A stretch of DNA of 64,000 nucleotides from positions 10,779,512 through 10,843,511 of the forward strand of contig OZ036005.1 in NCBI GenBank assembly GCA_964035015.1, written 5' to 3'. Positions 11,897 through 22,598 of this stretch are shown piece after piece. Below the pieces are notes generated by a model. It was given only the letters and a program-made list of their open reading frames with translations, was not told the origin of the DNA and ran no database searches. This DNA comes from Corallium rubrum (taxonomy: Eukaryota > Cnidaria > Anthozoa > Scleralcyonacea > Coralliidae). A program made the translations under genes and the position numbers. Position 1 is the first letter of the stretch. Each line of letters starts with the position of its first letter.

Positions 11897-12576
11897 AGGC
11901 TTCTAAAATCACCTTTTGTCTTATATAAATGAATAGAACAATAAAGTTGAATTTTGCAATGCAGTCATGTGTTTATGTTTTGACTGATCTGGGAATAGTT
12001 AACAATTTTTTATGGTAATGAACATGAAAGCAGTATGAAGTGGGTTTGAAATATTCAAATTTACTCTTTTAAGGATGTGTTCATGGCTCGTATTCGAAGT
12101 TCACGAAGCACTGAGGAAGAGCGAGAATTATTTAAAAAGTCCACTCCTCCCAGCACAAGATACGCCACGAAGTGGGCAATTAAGATTTTTAATGAATGGA
12201 GGGGAGCCAGGGAAGTGAAAGAGGTGGAGACAAACGATGTTGGCTTTGGAATTTACGATGGTAGTTCAATACAGTCGTTATGCATCCCACTGCAAGAGAT
12301 GGATGCGGTGTCCTTGGCCTTTTGGCTAAGGAAATTTGTTGGAGAAGTGGCTAACGCAAATGGAGAGCGTTATCCAGCACGTACTTTGTACTGTTTGATA
12401 TGTGGTTTAAATCGGTTTCTATCAGACGTTCTCACACATCATTAGATATTCATAGCATTTCGGCCAATCCGGTTGCTTGATTTACGTCACATGTACTTAC
12501 CTAGAAACCCAGTCTAAACCAGAGACCAATTAATTCAAGTGCGAGAACAATACATATGTTAATTTGAAATTTCAAT

Positions 12577-12658
12577 ACTGTATTTAGAAATGTTTTCTAA
12601 ATACAGTAAACTGTATTTAGAAAACATTTCTAAATACAGTACGCTGTATTTAGAAATC
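12577..12658. repeat. Head-to-head CTGTATTTAGAAA palindromes
   Basis: The 13-base word CTGTATTTAGAAA and its complement alternate, giving two back-to-back palindromes and a third half. It lies in the intron of the Crypton-derived gene. No function can be assigned. Confidence 0.8.
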
Positions 12659-13259
12659 ATTTCCCAATAGAATTTTCTGTCGCTATAGAAACCAGTTCCA
12701 AATACAACAGATTTTTTTACCGAACAGCGCTTCACAATATGAGCGACTAGCCTACATGCGATACATATATTACAAGTAAAATAGACTAACAAGAAACCAA
12801 ACTTACGTTGGTGCAATTTAAGTTATTCGACGACAGACAGAAACCTACGAAAAGCACTAAAACAGTGATGTTGCTTGCAGACTGATTGAAGTAATGAAGT
12901 TTAAACATCATCTACCTTTCATAATATTATGAAGTACATATAAAAGTATACAAGACAGTCACCTCACGCTTTGTTTTCTCCGGTATCGACCATTAACATC
13001 TTCTGTCTTCTTTAGTTTGTAAAGTTCTACATTATTCCAATTGTCATCTATATTTTCTCTGCTCAATATCAGTCCTAGCTAAATTGATCCTGCTATTCAA
13101 CATAATCTAATGTATGTTATCCAATAAATCCAACGTCTTGCGAACCAAAACTCCTGGCTGTTTTAAAACAAAATTTCCCCTTGTCTCTGCAAGCGCTTGT
13201 CGACTGGTCTGTTGTGATTGCCATCATTGCAATAAATATCTAATGATATGTGAGAAGCT

Positions 13260-13398
13260 ATTTCAAATCCTCGTTAGTGTTCTAGACTTGGTTGCCAAAT
13301 CCCATGTGCCGTTAACAATAGCTCGGCTGCGCCTCGCTATTGTTAACGGCACATAGGATTTAGAAACCACGTCTAGAACACTAACTCGGATTTGAAAT
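13260..13398. repeat. Foldback element, ~60-bp arms
   Basis: The left arm starts ATTTCAAATCC and the right arm ends GGATTTGAAAT. The paired words GTGTTCTAGAC and GTTAACAATAGC continue to a short GC-rich loop. A MITE-like hairpin in the intron of the Crypton-derived gene; no certain target duplication. Confidence 0.85.
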
Positions 13399-13763
13399 AT
13401 TACTTAAGGGAACTGATACAATAAACATTTTGGACAAGAAAGATCGAAGGTAGGTTTATTCATGCTTGCATGTCGTTGAAGGATTGCATGACAGTAGTGG
13501 ACATTGTTATATTTGTTATTTACTGTAGGTTTATATGGTTCCGTAAGGCATTGGACGCTGAAATGAAGGACGCTACAGGGTCTGGCATCGCTGTGGCAAC
13601 AAGAAGAAAGAGCGTAATGAAATTACGGAAGAAGAGGAAAAAGTTCTTTGAGAGAAGAAACTACTGGGAGGACATACAGCCGAATCGCTATTGCACACCG
13701 TGTATTTCTACAATGGAAAGCTATTCGCAATAAGAGCTGGTGAGCACCGGCTGTTGCGGTTGA

Positions 13764-13767
<4 letters not shown>

Positions 13768-13828
<61 letters not shown>
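13768..13828. repeat. (AT)n microsatellite
   Basis: About 30 uninterrupted AT dinucleotides, directly following the last recognisable codons of the Crypton-derived exon B. Confidence 0.95.
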
Positions 13829-13831
<3 letters not shown>

Positions 13832-14190
13832 TATATAGTAAAGGAACTATTTTATATAGTAAGGCAATTAGTAAGTTTAGTAAGGGAATTCTCTATAATT
13901 ATATAAGTAAGGGAATTCTTTTAAAATATTATAGATGAAGGATAGTTATTGAGAGATTATTCTCCTAAGAAAAAAATTCTTAAAATAAGTAAATTTTTTT
14001 CTTAAAACAAGAAATGCTTGAGAAAATATATTCTTATTTTTAAGAATTTATTTTCTTATTACAAGAAAAAATTTCTTAAGAATATTTTCTTAAGAAAATA
14101 TTTCTTGTTATTCTCCCTAGAAAATTTTTCTTGTTTTAAGAAAAAAATTGTCAAAATAAGTTGTTTTTTTCTTAAAATAAGAAAATGATT
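13829..14190. repeat. AT-rich cluster of TTCTTAAGAA-type palindromes
   Basis: Words such as TTTTCTTAAAA, AAGAAATATTTTCTT and TTTCTTAAGAA recur in both orientations between about 13960 and 14185, making a fold-back-prone low-complexity region. No coding signal. Confidence 0.55.
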
Positions 14191-14199
14191 TTTTGCTGT

Positions 14200-14385
14200 G
14201 TATCATTATCATTATTATCATCACCGTCATCGTCGTCATTATCACAGCTTCAACAACATGCGCACAGCAGCAACAAAACCAGCATCAGCAACAACAAGAA
14301 CAACAGTTGCAACAACAGTAGCAGCAACAACAATAACAACTGCTGCAATAATAACAACAACAACAGCAATAACAACAAAGAACAA
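14200..14385. repeat. Trinucleotide-rich (ATC / CAA / CAG) region
   Basis: Irregular TCATCA/TCGTCA triplets are followed by CAACAA, CAGCAA and AATAAC triplets. The poly-Ser/Asn and poly-Thr frames are a consequence of the repeat, not evidence of a gene. Confidence 0.8.
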
Positions 14386-14817
14386 ACAGATTTATTTATA
14401 TTTTTAATTACATAAATACTAATACATTGATTGACCTTCCGCTAATTTAAGTTGGCCATATCATATTTAAAGGAAAATGACTATATATTTCTTGTACATA
14501 TAAAAAAAAGATAGACAGAAAATTTATGATCTATTAAAATCATAAAAATTTTGCTCCATAGAGTTAATTAAAAGACATTTTTTGAAGTCATGATTACACA
14601 CATAAAGCAGAAGTCAAAAGTCCATGTGGAATTTAAAGGCCTAGAGCGGACTTGCCAACCTCTTTGAATATAGACCTGGTCGTACTACAGGCATACACAA
14701 CGACGTGGACCGGTGAAATTGTTGGGACAAGATAATCTTGCTGATTCACACTCTTAATTAAAAAAAATGGGGAAGGAAAAGGAAAAAAATTACATTTTTG
14801 AATCAATCAACTATGTC

Positions 14818-14818
14818 T

Positions 14819-14886
<68 letters not shown>
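14818..14886. repeat. (AATC)n tetranucleotide array
   Basis: About 17 uninterrupted TCAA/AATC units, immediately left of the GAAC array. Confidence 0.95.
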
Positions 14887-14887
<1 letters not shown>

Positions 14888-14904
14888 ACTAGTGAATGAA
14901 CTAG

Positions 14905-15031
14905 CGAGCGAGCGAGCAAGCGAGTGAGGGAACGCACGAACGAGCGAGTGAGGAAACAAACGAACGAACGAACGAACGAACGAACGAACGAACGAACGAA
15001 CGAACGAACGAACGAACGAACGAACGAACGA

Positions 15032-15062
<31 letters not shown>

Positions 15063-15412
15063 AGCGACGAGCGACGAACGAACGAACGAATGGAATCGAA
15101 CGAAGAACGAACGAACGAGAATCATCGAACGAACGAACGGAACGAACGAACGAACGAACGAACGAACGAACGAACGAACGAACGAACGAACGAACGAACG
15201 AACGAACGAACGAACGAACGAACGAACGAACGAACGAACGAACGAACGAACGAACGAACGAACGAACGAACGAACGAACGAACGAACGAACGAACGAACG
15301 AACGAACGAACGAACGAACGAACGAACGAACGAACGAACGAACGAACGAACGAACGAACGAACGAACGAACGAACGAACGAACGAACGAATGAACGAACG
15401 AATGAACGAACT
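14905..15412. repeat. (GAAC)n tetranucleotide array, ~0.5 kb
   Basis: GAAC/CGAA repeated over 100 times, with a short interrupted zone around 15056-15140 (GAGCGAGCGACGAG, GGAATC, GAATCATC). Both strands stay open as Arg-Thr-Asn-Glu or Phe-Val-Arg-Ser runs, which is an artefact of the repeat. The long right block is almost perfect, implying recent expansion or contraction. Confidence 0.97.
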
Positions 15413-15491
15413 TTTATATTTATCACATTTTGTTAGACAAGATCGACAGTACAGCTAAATGTAGGTAAAGATAATTTTTGCATGTACTTAC

Positions 15492-15788
15492 TTTTAAATT
15501 GTGTCGGACAGCATATTCCTTTCTTTATTTCTGTTAATACTTCGTCATTGAATGGCTTAGCAGCCGAGTGAATTTCATCGTAGTGAGCTCTGTACCCTGA
15601 AGATTTTTTGTCGAGGAAAATCAGATACTCTGTAAAGAAGTTTAACTCTGACAGGCACCCGGCCGAGGAGCCGAAATTATAGGCACAGATATAACTTGGT
15701 GTGCCTCCACCTTTGTAGGTATGGGTAATATACAGGCACGCTTTGTATATATAGTGGTTTAATATTGGATGCCCGATCTTTTTGACAC
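15492..15788 (-). CDS. NtA-like secreted protein 2, second coding block
   Basis: On the minus strand this encodes the C-terminal half of the NtA-like domain: Y-K-A-C-L-Y-I-T-H-T-Y-K-G, C-A-Y-N-F-G, a Cys, L-I-F-L-D, then I-H-S-A-A-K-P-F and K-K-G-I-C-C-P. It ends at a donor A|GTAAGT in phase 1, the same position and phase as NtA-like gene 3, which shows the intron is conserved. Its N-terminal half (signal peptide plus first strands) lies 3.5 kb away at 19272-19419 on the same strand. Either the intervening segment is spliced out as an intron or it is an insertion that broke the gene. Confidence 0.66.
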
Positions 15789-16010
15789 GTGGCCAGAAAT
15801 TTGCGACATCTGAGCCCACGCGCCTGTCAGCGGTATACCGAATTTAACTGGAGAATTGCTCCAAAATTTACATATAAATACATAGAGAGGTGTATATATT
15901 TGTCTAAATATATCGAAGGAAATGTTTTAAATGCAAAATGTGTGGTTCACTATTAATTCCGAACAACATAACGCAGTAAATTATCATACCTTTAAGCATC
16001 AGCCCTGTTA

Positions 16011-16567
16011 GGGGCGACGTCCATACTCATTTTGCCACGCAAAACGTCAAACTGACGTTTTGACTGGGTGGGTGGGTTATTTAGAGACCGTTTGACGTTT
16101 TGCGTGGCAGTTTGAATTTGCAAGAGAAGAAAGAGAAGAGATGAGAAAATTGTTTTTAATAACCTGTGTTAAAACGCTTTAAGACGTCAGAATGAGGTAA
16201 CATGAGGTATCCCCTATTAAACATACACCGCTGTACTAAACTTTGTGGTCTCATGTTTTCGCTGCTGTACGATACGCTCTTGTGAAAGACAGCAACTGAA
16301 GGTAATTTATTTATCATAAATCCTTTGTAATCCGTCATGCATATCGCTTTATGAATATTCTAAATCATATTAGTTTTATTTAACACAATGTACTGTAGTT
16401 TGTTTTGTTTGGAGATGGTGTTGCCATTTGAATTGTCCCTAGAAAAGTATTTTTAGTTAATATTATATTCATATACACACTTGACGTTTTCAGCACTGGG
16501 TGGGTGGGTCATGGCGAAAACGTCAGTTTGACGTTTTGCGTGGCAAAATGAGTATGGACGTCGCCCC
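16011..16567. mobile_element. Harbinger-like MITE, TTA target duplication
   Basis: Inverted ends of more than 50 bp start GGGGCGACGTCCATACTCAT and continue through TTTGCCACGCAAAACGTCA on both sides. TTA flanks each side (16008-16010, 16568-16570). GTTTGACGTTTTGCGTGGC also occurs as sub-terminal inner copies with GGGTGGGTGGGT. No coding capacity. The 3-bp TTA/TAA target is typical of PIF/Harbinger. Confidence 0.85.
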
Positions 16568-17097
16568 TTACGTTGCTCTGCTTTTGAAACGCGACTAAAT
16601 CTGCTTTGCAGCACCACTCAGGCAATGTATTTCATAGTAAATCTTGCTCATGAACAGTTTTTAAAAATCCTTGTATACGCGAATTGGCAAACATTTTGAA
16701 AAATGTGTGGTTCGCATCATGAATATAACAGATAGTACCATAATTAGCACTTAAATTCCCCTGTGCTTCTGCCGTAGTTGCTCTGCTTTTCAATGTTGAA
16801 ATCTTTGTAATTCCACATAGTTCGCGTTGGAAGATAAAAGCGGAGGTGAAAAATTGCTTTGAGCCAAAACGCTGGGTTGTCTTGAAATGTTAACGAGAGT
16901 TTCCAACGAAATTCATCATCTTTGGTATCGTTCGAAAGCTCAGAAAATAATCTTTCTAGCCGTGCAAAGTACTGTGGGATTAAAACAATATCACCCTCCC
17001 TATCCCACACAAATTATCCCACACAATACCAACACATATCCAGCAAAGTCCCTAACTTCCTGTTTGTTCATTGGCAGCAAAATTAAAGTAAATCGCG

Positions 17098-18875
17098 GCA
17101 ATACGCCGATTGCAAATATGGCGCCGATTGCACGAAAGCGAGGCTTTTCGGTGACAACCGTTGCTAAGGGCCAAAGCGCTACTATTTCCTTTGTGAATGA
17201 GACTTTGTTGACAGTTTTAAAAGGTGGAGTTCATGCGCTGGTACGTTTAAAAAGACTATGTAGGACCTACATACGATAAAATGTGGACTCTTCTCTATTT
17301 TGAAAGAAGTTTTACCAGGATATGTTTGCTTTTGAGCGTAACAACTCCTCTTCTGATACGTGTATTACGGCCGTACGATTATTGAACCTTGCTTGTAAAT
17401 ATCATGTGTCGAACATTCTTTCTATTGAAATTTGCCGTGGAAGCTTTGCATTTCTTACTCGTGGTTTGCCGTATTTAGAACTTGCCGTATATTCTTCGTT
17501 TAGTTAAGGTTTTAACTGGTTAATCATGCGCCCAATAATTGTTGCGTTCCTTGCTGCAAGATTGGATATCGTGTCGATTCACATGGGAAGAAGGCCAACA
17601 AGATTGAAGGTGCGTTTTACTATTTTGAAAATAATTGCATGTGGCTGTGGCTGTGGCAGACTTATGTTTCCAATTTGTTAGTCTGATATTTCTTAATACC
17701 ACTTTTCCAGACGTGGCTCGTGAAAATCCGAAGAGATGTTTCAATTTCATTGTATTTTCGAATCACAGAGTGAACAAAAATCATATGCTCGTTACACTCA
17801 GACCAGTGCTTCAGACCAACTGATTTTCGTGTGAGCATATCAGGTCGCCGCTCACTTAAAGATGAAGCCGTTCCTTTGATATTTCCATGGTCGTGAGTAC
17901 CTCCAAAACGAAAATCGCCGCGTATAGTAGTGAAATGTACACTTAACTCGCTGTTTTCATCTCGTGGCACTTCCGGCTGGTCGTTGCCTAATCGTCTCAT
18001 AAGACGAGGGCATTTCAGTCCTAGTTGGGGTCACAAATAGTCTCTTACGCGACGATTTTCGTTTCGGAGATACTCCCGACCATGGAAATATCGAAGGAAC
18101 GGCTTCATCTTTAAGTGAGCGGCGACCTGATGTGCTCACACGAAAAGTCGAAAATCAGTTGGTCTGACGTGTAACGAGCATACTTTTGTTCGCTCTGTGA
18201 TTCGAAAATACGGTGAAACATCTGTTCGGATTTTCACGAGCCACGTCTGGAAAAGTGGTATTAAGAAATATCAGACAAACAAATTGGAAAGGTAAGTCTG
18301 CCACAACCACATGCAGTGATTTTCAAAATAGTAAAACACATCTTCAATCTTGTCGGATCCCCTTTATCGGAAGACTGTGAAATGTGACCTTCTTCCCGTG
18401 TGAATCGCCAAGATATCCAATGTAGGAATGCAACAATTATTGGGCATGATTAACCAGTTAAAACCTTAACTAAACGAAAAATATACGGCAAGTTCTAAAT
18501 ACGGCAAAACACGAGTAAGAAATGCAAAGCTTCAACGGCAAACTTCAATAGAATGAATGTTCGACACATGATATTTGCAATAAAGGTTCAATAATCGTAC
18601 GGCCGTAATACACGTATCAGAAGAGGAGTTATTACGCTCAAAAGCAAACATATCCTGGTAAAACTTCTTTCAAAATAGAGAAGAGTCCACGTTTTATCGT
18701 ATGTAGGTCCTACATAGTCTTTTTAAACGTACCAGCGCATGAACTCCACCTTTCAAAATTGTCAACAAAGTCTCATTCACAAAGGAAATAGTAAGCGCTT
18801 CGGCCCTTAGCAACGGTTGTCACCGAAAAGCCTCGCTTTCGTGCAATCGGCGCCATATTGCAATCGGCGTATGCG
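17098..18875. repeat. 1.8-kb palindrome, ~0.83-kb arms
   Basis: The left arm (about 17098-17920) and right arm (about 18048-18875) are inverse complements over nearly their whole length, around a ~110-bp spacer. Near each outer end an ATG opens a frame starting M-A-P-I-A-R-K-R-G-F and reaching a GTACGT donor. In the right arm that frame carries a 1-base insertion. The arms contain splice-like sites but no domain I recognise. It may be a foldback transposon with long TIRs or an inverted duplication of a small gene. Confidence 0.85.
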
Positions 18876-19271
18876 ACAATACTAAACATACTATGGGTAT
18901 ATCAATATTTCCTGCAGTTTAAAATATGATCAATGCCAGCTGTTTTGGATAAAAAGAATACAAGTCTGTAAGGTTATCGACGATTCACTGTTTGAATTAC
19001 ACCGAACAGCAAGGAGTTTCGTCAGAAATTATTGATATTCCTCAAGAAATCCTCAAAGACCTGGCTAAATTAAAGTCGCAGGCTGGCTCACCAACGTTAG
19101 TTGAATTGTTGAACGACTTTATACCACAAAATTTCGTCATTTACCGTGTCTGTGTCGTGTCAAAATATCCATGGCCTGATGGCCGCTGATAAAATGTCAA
19201 TGGCAGCTGTTTTGTGTTTTGAGGGATAGCTGCTGACCACCGGAGGCTCAAATGTCGCAAATTTCTGGCCA

Positions 19272-19419
19272 TGAGATAACCACGGACAACTATTGGAGCT
19301 TTTTCAACTAACTCTGCAGTGGTCAGTGGTTGCAAATCAAGACCTGGATTGCACTGAGTACTCATTCGCACAGTGCAAAGGAACGCCAAGACAAGAACAA
19401 GAAGCTTAACACTAGCCAT
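19272..19419 (-). CDS. NtA-like secreted protein 2, first coding block
   Basis: The start is ATG 19419. A signal peptide of about 22 residues ends before a Cys, followed by L-Q-P-L-T-T-A-E-L-V-E-K-A-P-I-V-V-R-G-Y-L. This aligns residue by residue with NtA-like gene 1 and gene 3 up to Y-L, where the 27-bp inverted end of the inserted segment begins. Continuing the frame past 19272 gives unrelated residues. A TATAAAAG box lies about 100 bp upstream. An earlier in-frame ATG at 19485 would bury the signal peptide, so 19419 is preferred. Confidence 0.66.
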
Positions 19420-19516
19420 TTTCTTTCCGAGATTCTTCTCAACAGAAGTTGGACTGACAAGACACTGAACTCCTGAATGCACCAACTTTTGAATGAGTTA
19501 TGAGCTTTTTCGTCTT

Positions 19517-19524
19517 CTTTTATA
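19517..19524 (-). promoter_or_regulatory. TATA box of NtA-like gene 2
   Basis: TATAAAAG on the minus strand followed by AAG, about 100 bp upstream of the ATG at 19419. It has the same extended sequence as the box upstream of NtA-like gene 1. Confidence 0.5.
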
Positions 19525-20894
19525 TTCTTTGTTTTTGTCAACAGGAAAAGTATATTGCTACCGAATTAGTTGGAGAATATATGGAGATGAAATGGGGCAT
19601 TATATAGAGGGGATGTTACGTAAGTAGAACTCGCGTTTTTCTTTGTCAATTAATGGTCTGTTTTCGAACTTACAGCATCAGGATTTTCCGCATGTAACGC
19701 GGTTAAATAAATTCTTATAGAAATTGCTAAATCGTGTTATATGCATTCTGCATTTCTCAAATATATAGTCGTAAAAATATATGATATAAAATCAGCACGG
19801 TAACCGGCTAGGCAGCTCCTAAGTTTGTTGTTATACGATGATTGACGAGGTAATATATAATTAATAAAAGTAGTGTTGAAATACAAATCGAAATACTAAT
19901 AAGGTTTGAGTGCTGCCGAAAATATTCTAATATATAATTAGCATTGTTGCGAGAAATCAAATAAAAAAGCAGTTTGTGTGAACGACACGGTTTAACATAT
20001 TAACGTAACGAGTTTAATGTTCCGTGTGGGTTATAAAACTTAATAGGAAGATTACATAATTAACTGAACATAGAATAAACAACTCAATGGACGTCATCGT
20101 GGAGGAACCTGTCATCTTGCTGAATATTGAGATTTATTTCTTTTTGCTTATAGCACTTTAAAACACTGACGTTATAGCAGGTGTGACCGGTGTTCCGTCT
20201 TAGGGCCGGAAAACAGTGTATAAAGGATGCAAGAAATGAAGAGCGAGACGAAGAACTGGTATAAAGGCCGCAAGTGTATAAATTATATATTATATATATT
20301 TGCATGTAGACTTAATAGCTCTTGAAGTTCAACGACAACCTTCTATGAGCCATAACGAGGTCACCGAATAGTTATAAAAGTTTCTCCTTTCACATATAAA
20401 CGGTTTTCTGTCATGATGGTTATGTTAAGTTTGTTTTCTCGAATGCTTTCATAGTTTTACGACATGAGCTTGTACAGCAAAAACAAACAAAACTTTAACT
20501 ATTGAATATATTGATATATTGAATATATTGATATATTGATGACGACATTGATGACGACATTGATGACCACTTATTTCCACACAAATTATTATGGAAGATA
20601 CCGAATGTTCGACATAGTATGCCAAGGGCCCAAGCGGATTTTCGAGAATTTTCAAAATGGCGATTAAACCTGGTATATGCATGTTTTCAAGCAATCGCTA
20701 TAACAACTTAACTGTTGTCTTGGTTTTCTTTACAGATTCTTATGTCTGCTTAATAATATATCTGACAAACAAGAATAACTTGAGTGTGTGTGTCTATATA
20801 TATATATAATAAGTTCCTGCATGTTAAAGAGGGCTACAGCCAGGCGCACACGCCACGATTGTAATAATTATCAATTCTCTTTAATGAGAATAGC
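19525..20894. other. Intergenic, no gene seen
   Basis: AT-rich. Around 20505-20570 there are short tandem copies of TATTGAATATATTGATA and GATGACGACATT. Otherwise no recognisable feature. Confidence 0.4.
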
Positions 20895-21935
20895 ATGTCA
20901 TTTGTTGAACTGGCCAACGGGTTTCGTCGCTTTGTTTTTCGGCCATGTTATACTGCATGTGACATCTTCAGTCCATCCCAGTTGCATCTCTATGAATATA
21001 ATGATCAACTAATTTTAATTATAAAATAGCCATGTCATTTGTTAAACGATTGGTAATTCACTGTTTCGCTGCTTTGTATTGTTCTGTCATGTATTTCTTG
21101 ATGTAACATGCTGCGTGCTTACATGTTTAATCAATTAATTATCGCGGAACTGTGTCGAATTGAATCGAGTTAAATAAAATTCAAACACTTAAATTCATCT
21201 AAATTAAAGTTGTGTATTGTGCGACGTTTAGGGCAGGCATAACTATAGATGCATGTTTCGTTGCTTTGTTTTCCGTCCGTGTTCTGCTTGATATAACATC
21301 CCCTTTCTTTGCCACATGCGTGCGTATCATAATCAATTATTTTTAAAGGGTGTTTATACAGTGTGTATAAAAAGAACCTGAACCCTTAGAAAACAACCTA
21401 TTGTACAGTAGTAGTTTGAAAGCCCTATAAGCACTTCGCTGAACCCACAGATGCGTAAAACACACGGCCTTATACACCTGGGAAATTAAGATAACTTGAA
21501 GTGTATGCATGGTGAAAGTATTTAAAAGCTTTTTCTCTTCCCGTTTAACTTATGTGCTGATTAATTTATAACGCAGCACTTTTAGGGCTTTCAAACTACT
21601 ACAATAGGTTGTTTTCTAAGGGTTCGGGGTTTTTTTTATACACACTGTATGGAGGAGAGCCAGTTAACCCTCTTGGTAGGGCTAGCCCTCTCTGCCGAGA
21701 TCCCGTATCTCAGCGTAATATATTCCTTGTAAAAATTTGTTTGCGTTAACATGACAAGAGGGCCAGCCCTCCTAGGCGAGATCTCGCTACTGACAACCCC
21801 GAAAGAGAAGCCACGTTTTTTTTTGATGAATGGAATTAGTAATACACTGTCCTTAACTATCTGTTTTAATTGTTGCGGCTTTGTTTTCCGTTCGTGTTCC
21901 TCTTGCTTTAACATCCCCCCTCTTTCTAAGGTGCT
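20895..21935. repeat. Four diverged copies of a ~90-bp repeat
   Basis: The word set GCTTTGTTTTCCGTYCGTGTT followed by CTTGATATAACATCCC recurs near 20920, 21062, 21254 and 21876 with irregular spacing, the last two separated by a mariner-type MITE. Probably an old dispersed or tandem repeat upstream of NtA-like gene 3. Confidence 0.55.
21359..21647. mobile_element. Tc1/mariner-like MITE, TA target
   Basis: The inverted ends begin CAGTGTGTATAAAAA and continue through GAACCY-GAACCCTTAGAAAACA to TTTGAAAGCCCT (about 70 bp), with a TA dinucleotide immediately outside both ends. 289 bp, no coding capacity. Confidence 0.85.
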
Positions 21936-22132
21936 CTTGCACAATTCTAATATCTGCTTAACGCCGGATATAACTATTTACATCATTAAAATCCGGTGGT
22001 ATTTGCTCTTTGTGTACTTAGTACGATCTTAGAAACAAAGCATTGAGCTGGAACCACAGTCGAGCCGACTTGAGAGTCCATACCTCAACTAAGTTGATCA
22101 TTCAGTTTTCTTTATTTCGATCTGATACTATA

Positions 22133-22598
22133 ATGCCCAAAGAGCAAGTAATATTGCTTGTCCTGGCAGTCGTTTTTTGCCTTGTAAAAACAAGCTCTCA
22201 ATGTCTTCCACCACTGAACTGGATCCCGATGAGTGTCGAGGAACGTGTTAGACGTGCGCCGCTGGTGATTCGAGCTACCCTCGCTCACAAACAAGGCCAA
22301 ACAGGTGGACTCGAAGAACTTGGTCCTTTCGGTACATATACAGCATGTCTAAAAGTGTCTCATGTCTACAAAGGACAATTATCATCAGCCAATATTTGCG
22401 CCGGTGGATTTGGATCGCCGGTATTTTGTAAAACAGACTTGGCTTACGGTATTTCGTATGTCATATTCCTGAATGTCGACCCTTACAGCGCTCGCTACGA
22501 GTTTATTAATTCCGCAGCCATACCGTTCAGCGAAAAAGTCTTCGATGAGGTGAATAAAGGAGTTTGTTGTCCAAAGGCAAATGAAGGGATAAGGTCAA
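22133..22598 (+). CDS. NtA-like small secreted protein 3, first coding exon
   Basis: The start is ATG 22133. A signal peptide (about residues 1-22) ends before Q-C. Then come V-E-E-R-V-R-R-A-P-L-V-I-R, T-A-C-L-K-V-S-H-V-Y-K-G (about 75-87), G-G-F-G-S-P-V-F-C-K-T-D-L, V-I-F-L-N-V-D-P-Y, I-N-S-A-A-I-P-F and K-G-V-C-C-P. The exon is 466 nt and ends at A|GTAAGT, phase 1. The order of strands, the GFG-D/S-P-x-x-C motif and the acidic-aromatic C-terminal helix resemble the agrin NtA (TIMP-like OB) fold. It is predicted to be secreted. The second exon is not found. It is the most complete of the three copies and the only one on the plus strand. Confidence 0.75.

Larger units (their letters stand above)
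12077..13768 (+). pseudogene. Crypton-derived (KIAA1958/ZMYM-like) gene, decayed
   Basis: Exon A (12077 to about 12430) encodes about 118 residues beginning with a short basic segment and ST-EEE. It then has a helical SAM-like pattern (A-T-K-W-A-I-K-I-F-N-E-W) and Y-P-A-R-T-L-Y-x-L-I-C-G-L-N-R-F-L, typical of the N-terminal part of KIAA1958/QRICH1/ZMYM2-type proteins descended from Crypton tyrosine recombinases. Exon B follows a clear acceptor at 13528 and begins F-R-K-A-L-D-A-E-M-K. Its homologous frame (E-E-E-E-K-V-L ... F-Y-N-G-K-L-F-A-I-R-A-G-E-H-R) needs a frameshift near 13615 and crosses an in-frame TGA near 13650, then runs into an AT microsatellite. The recombinase catalytic part is absent. 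I judge it non-functional. A foldback lies in the intron. Confidence 0.68.
15789..19271. mobile_element. 3.5-kb segment with 27-bp inverted ends splitting NtA-like gene 2
   Basis: The left end reads TGGCCAGAAATTTGCGACAT and continues C-TGAGCC. The right end is the inverse complement with a single difference. These ends sit exactly between the two coding halves of NtA-like gene 2. If the segment is excised at GGCC, the two halves are in the same frame and the residues at the seam (Y-L-I-R) match the Y-L-I of gene 1. Inside are a TTA-flanked MITE and a 1.8-kb palindrome, plus an unassigned open frame at 18992-19189. No transposase is recognised and I find no clear target duplication. The element's class is unknown. 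Confidence 0.5.

Noticed and set aside
14881..15458. Arg-Thr-Asn-Glu / Phe-Val-Arg-Ser repeat proteins on both strands
   Set aside because: Direct translation of the GAAC tetranucleotide array; composition follows the repeat only.
18992..19189. Coding exon with I-P-Q-E-I-L-K-D-L-A-K-L
   Set aside because: Plausible composition but no recognised domain, no clear splice sites, and it lies within the inserted segment on the strand opposite NtA-like gene 2; kept only as a remark.
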